A DNA stretch of 6,741 bases from JAJYZP01 sp049964535 (GTDB taxonomy: Bacteria > Actinomycetota > Acidimicrobiia > Acidimicrobiales > Acidimicrobiaceae): positions 1 to 6,741 of the forward strand of contig JBMFXG010000146.1 of NCBI GenBank assembly GCA_049964535.1, written 5' to 3'. How positions within the stretch are numbered: position 1 is the stretch's first letter; the number at the start of each line of letters is the position of its first letter. The position numbers were made by a program, and so were the translations under genes. A model generated the notes under the pieces. The model did no database searches and was not told where the DNA came from. It saw nothing but the letters and a program-made list of their open reading frames with translations. Positions 5,656 to 6,741 of this stretch are shown here, one piece after another.

Positions 5656-6468
5656 ATGCCAATGGCCAACGTGAACGATATTGAGATACACTACTCCCTT
5701 GAAGGCGACGGACCCGAGACCATCGTTTTGGTCAATGGGCTTGCAGACGACCTGGATACCTGGATGTTTCAGGTCGATGATCTACTTGCAGCGGGCTACA
5801 GAGTCTTACGTTTTGATAATCGGGGAATCGGGAAGAGCTCTAGTCCAACGGGGCCGTATACAACGGAGCTCTTTGCATGTGATACCAAGGCACTCGTCGA
5901 TCATCTTCAGATCGACCGCTGTCACATCATGGGTGTTTCCATGGGTGGAATGATCGCCCAGGAGTTCGCACTTCGCTACCCAGAGAACCTCCTTACTGCG
6001 ACCTTTGCGTGTACGTATGCATCTCCTGGACCTTTTTGTTCGAGGATGTTCGCGATGTGGGCGGCCATAGCTCCGGTCATGGGCGTGCCTTTTGTCATGA
6101 AAGACGTGACCCTCTGGGCCTTCACGACTGAGTTCTTCGAGACACATGAGGACGACCTCAAGGAGTTTGAAACAGCGATGGCCTTCATGAGCCAGCCTGT
6201 TCACGCCTATCTTGCTCAGCTCTACGCTATTCAACATCACGATACTCGAGATCGACTCAGTGAACTTCGTGTACCGACCCTCGTCCTCGCCGGTGAAGCG
6301 GACATATTGATACCGACGTACCTCTCTAAGGAATTGAGCAGCCTCATTGTCTCGAGTGAGTATCGAGAGACTCCTGGTGGCCATGCCTGTCTGTGGGAGC
6401 ATCCGCAATCCTTCAATGAAACCTTTATCGATTTTCTCAAGAGCCACAAGGGGGCAAAAGAACTATGA
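5656..6468 (+). CDS. Alpha/beta-fold hydrolase
   Basis: The 270-residue protein has a complete catalytic triad for this fold. The nucleophile is S95 in GVSMGG, the acid is D216 in LAGEADILIP, and the base is H243 in GGHACLWEHP. The oxyanion-hole region is VNGLADD (26-32), and RFDNRGIGKSS (52-62) is the usual 'D-x-R-G-x-G-x-S' loop. A helical cap lies at about 125-195. Overall it resembles 3-oxoadipate enol-lactonase and carboxylesterase relatives, but the substrate is not determined by sequence. ATG 5656 is chosen because AAAGGA (5642-5647) lies eight bases upstream and the protein then starts MPMANVNDIEIHYS, as in homologues; ATG 5629 would add nine residues without a ribosome-binding site. 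It lies 92 bp after the GntR gene with no clear promoter between, and overlaps the permease by four bases. Confidence 0.92.
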   Translation: MPMANVNDIEIHYSLEGDGPETIVLVNGLADDLDTWMFQVDDLLAAGYRVLRFDNRGIGKSSSPTGPYTTELFACDTKALVDHLQIDRCHIMGVSMGGMIAQEFALRYPENLLTATFACTYASPGPFCSRMFAMWAAIAPVMGVPFVMKDVTLWAFTTEFFETHEDDLKEFETAMAFMSQPVHAYLAQLYAIQHHDTRDRLSELRVPTLVLAGEADILIPTYLSKELSSLIVSSEYRETPGGHACLWEHPQSFNETFIDFLKSHKGAKEL

Positions 6469-6741
6469 CACCTGACTCACCACCGCAGTCCGAGCAGCTT
6501 CAACGAGGGCAGATAGGACTGCTCGGAGTGCTCATGCCGGGGCTTGCCCAGGTGGCACCGGCATTCAACCTTTTCTTCACTACTGGTGTCATGGCAAGCC
6601 TTGCTGGTGCCTCGGTACCGCTGATCTTCCTGATCTCTATGGTCGGTGTGGCCGCTACTGCGAGCTCACTCGCACAGTTCGCCGGTCTCTATCCAAGTTC
6701 GGGATCGTTCCTTACCTACATCGCAAAAACGATGGGTGCCC
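6465..6741 (+). CDS. APC-superfamily amino acid/amine permease, N-terminal part
   Basis: The frame starts at ATG 6465, overlapping the hydrolase stop (ATGA), with AAGGGGG at 6448-6454 as ribosome-binding site, and is open to the window end (92 codons). After a polar N-terminus (residues 1-14), the first membrane helix covers about 16-44 (GLLGVLMPGLAQVAPAFNLF). This includes the 'G-x-x-x-x-x-x-A-P' unwound motif of APC transporters. A second helix covers about 50-68 (VPLIFLISMVGVAATA), and the sequence then reads FAGLYPSSGSFLTYIAKTMG, the conserved 'YPxxGsxyxY...xG' loop before helix 3. Members are about 450-520 residues long and take up amino acids, polyamines or related compounds by proton symport or exchange. 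As the last visible gene of the operon it likely imports the substrate of the M20 enzyme and/or the hydrolase. Confidence 0.88.
   Translation, partial: MTPDSPPQSEQLQRGQIGLLGVLMPGLAQVAPAFNLFFTTGVMASLAGASVPLIFLISMVGVAATASSLAQFAGLYPSSGSFLTYIAKTMGA

Noticed and set aside
5806..6447. 213-codon minus-strand frame opposite the alpha/beta hydrolase
   Set aside because: Antisense to a gene with an intact catalytic triad; no family resemblance, no ribosome-binding site considered convincing.

Overview
The window looks like chromosome from an acidophilic or soil actinobacterium, most likely of the class Acidimicrobiia (Ferrimicrobium/Acidimicrobium type). This is an inference from the roughly 42-residue 'GYW-LVAADGGIFSF-A-FFGS-G--HLNQPIVGM' repeats at the left edge, which are characteristic of Acidimicrobiia surface or secreted proteins, and from the moderate GC content (mid-50s by eye), GTG/TTG starts and apparently leaderless genes. 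No rRNA, tRNA, CRISPR array, insertion sequence or phage gene was seen.

Layout. (1) Positions 1-588 hold the 3' end of a repeat-protein gene built from nucleotide-identical 249-bp units; a 12-bp stem hairpin at 739-774 is a likely terminator for it. (2) Positions 589-1285 have no convincing gene, but carry five tandem copies of a 7-bp repeat (909-943) and a perfect 34-bp palindrome (1271-1304). (3) A minus-strand unknown ORF (1286-1783) ends exactly at the centre of that palindrome. (4) Positions 1908-2083 resemble a frameshifted scrap of a RecQ-type helicase N-terminus. (5) On the minus strand, an AraC-family regulator interrupted by an in-frame amber codon (2608-3024) lies upstream of an intact glyoxalase/VOC-fold protein (2082-2480); this regulator-VOC pairing is common in actinobacteria. 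(6) Positions 3037-3403 are intergenic. (7) From a good promoter at 3404-3432 rightward there is a compact operon: M20 metallo-amidohydrolase, GntR/FCD regulator, alpha/beta hydrolase, and the N-terminus of an APC-superfamily permease running off the window.

How the parts fit. The right-hand operon has the form of a self-regulated catabolic cassette. The permease would import an amino-acid-like or amine substrate, the M20 enzyme would cleave an amide or N-acyl bond, and the serine hydrolase would cleave an ester, lactone or similar bond. The FCD regulator would sense a small carboxylate and act at an inverted repeat (TGGTC-N9-GACCA) over the transcription start. The substrate cannot be read from sequence alone. 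The left and middle parts look like a gene-poor, decaying segment with broken genes and short repeats. I did not find a clear new defence or mobile system. The observations most worth a second look are the amber codon inside the AraC regulator, the exact 249-bp repeats, the palindrome at a stop codon, and the operon with its candidate operator.
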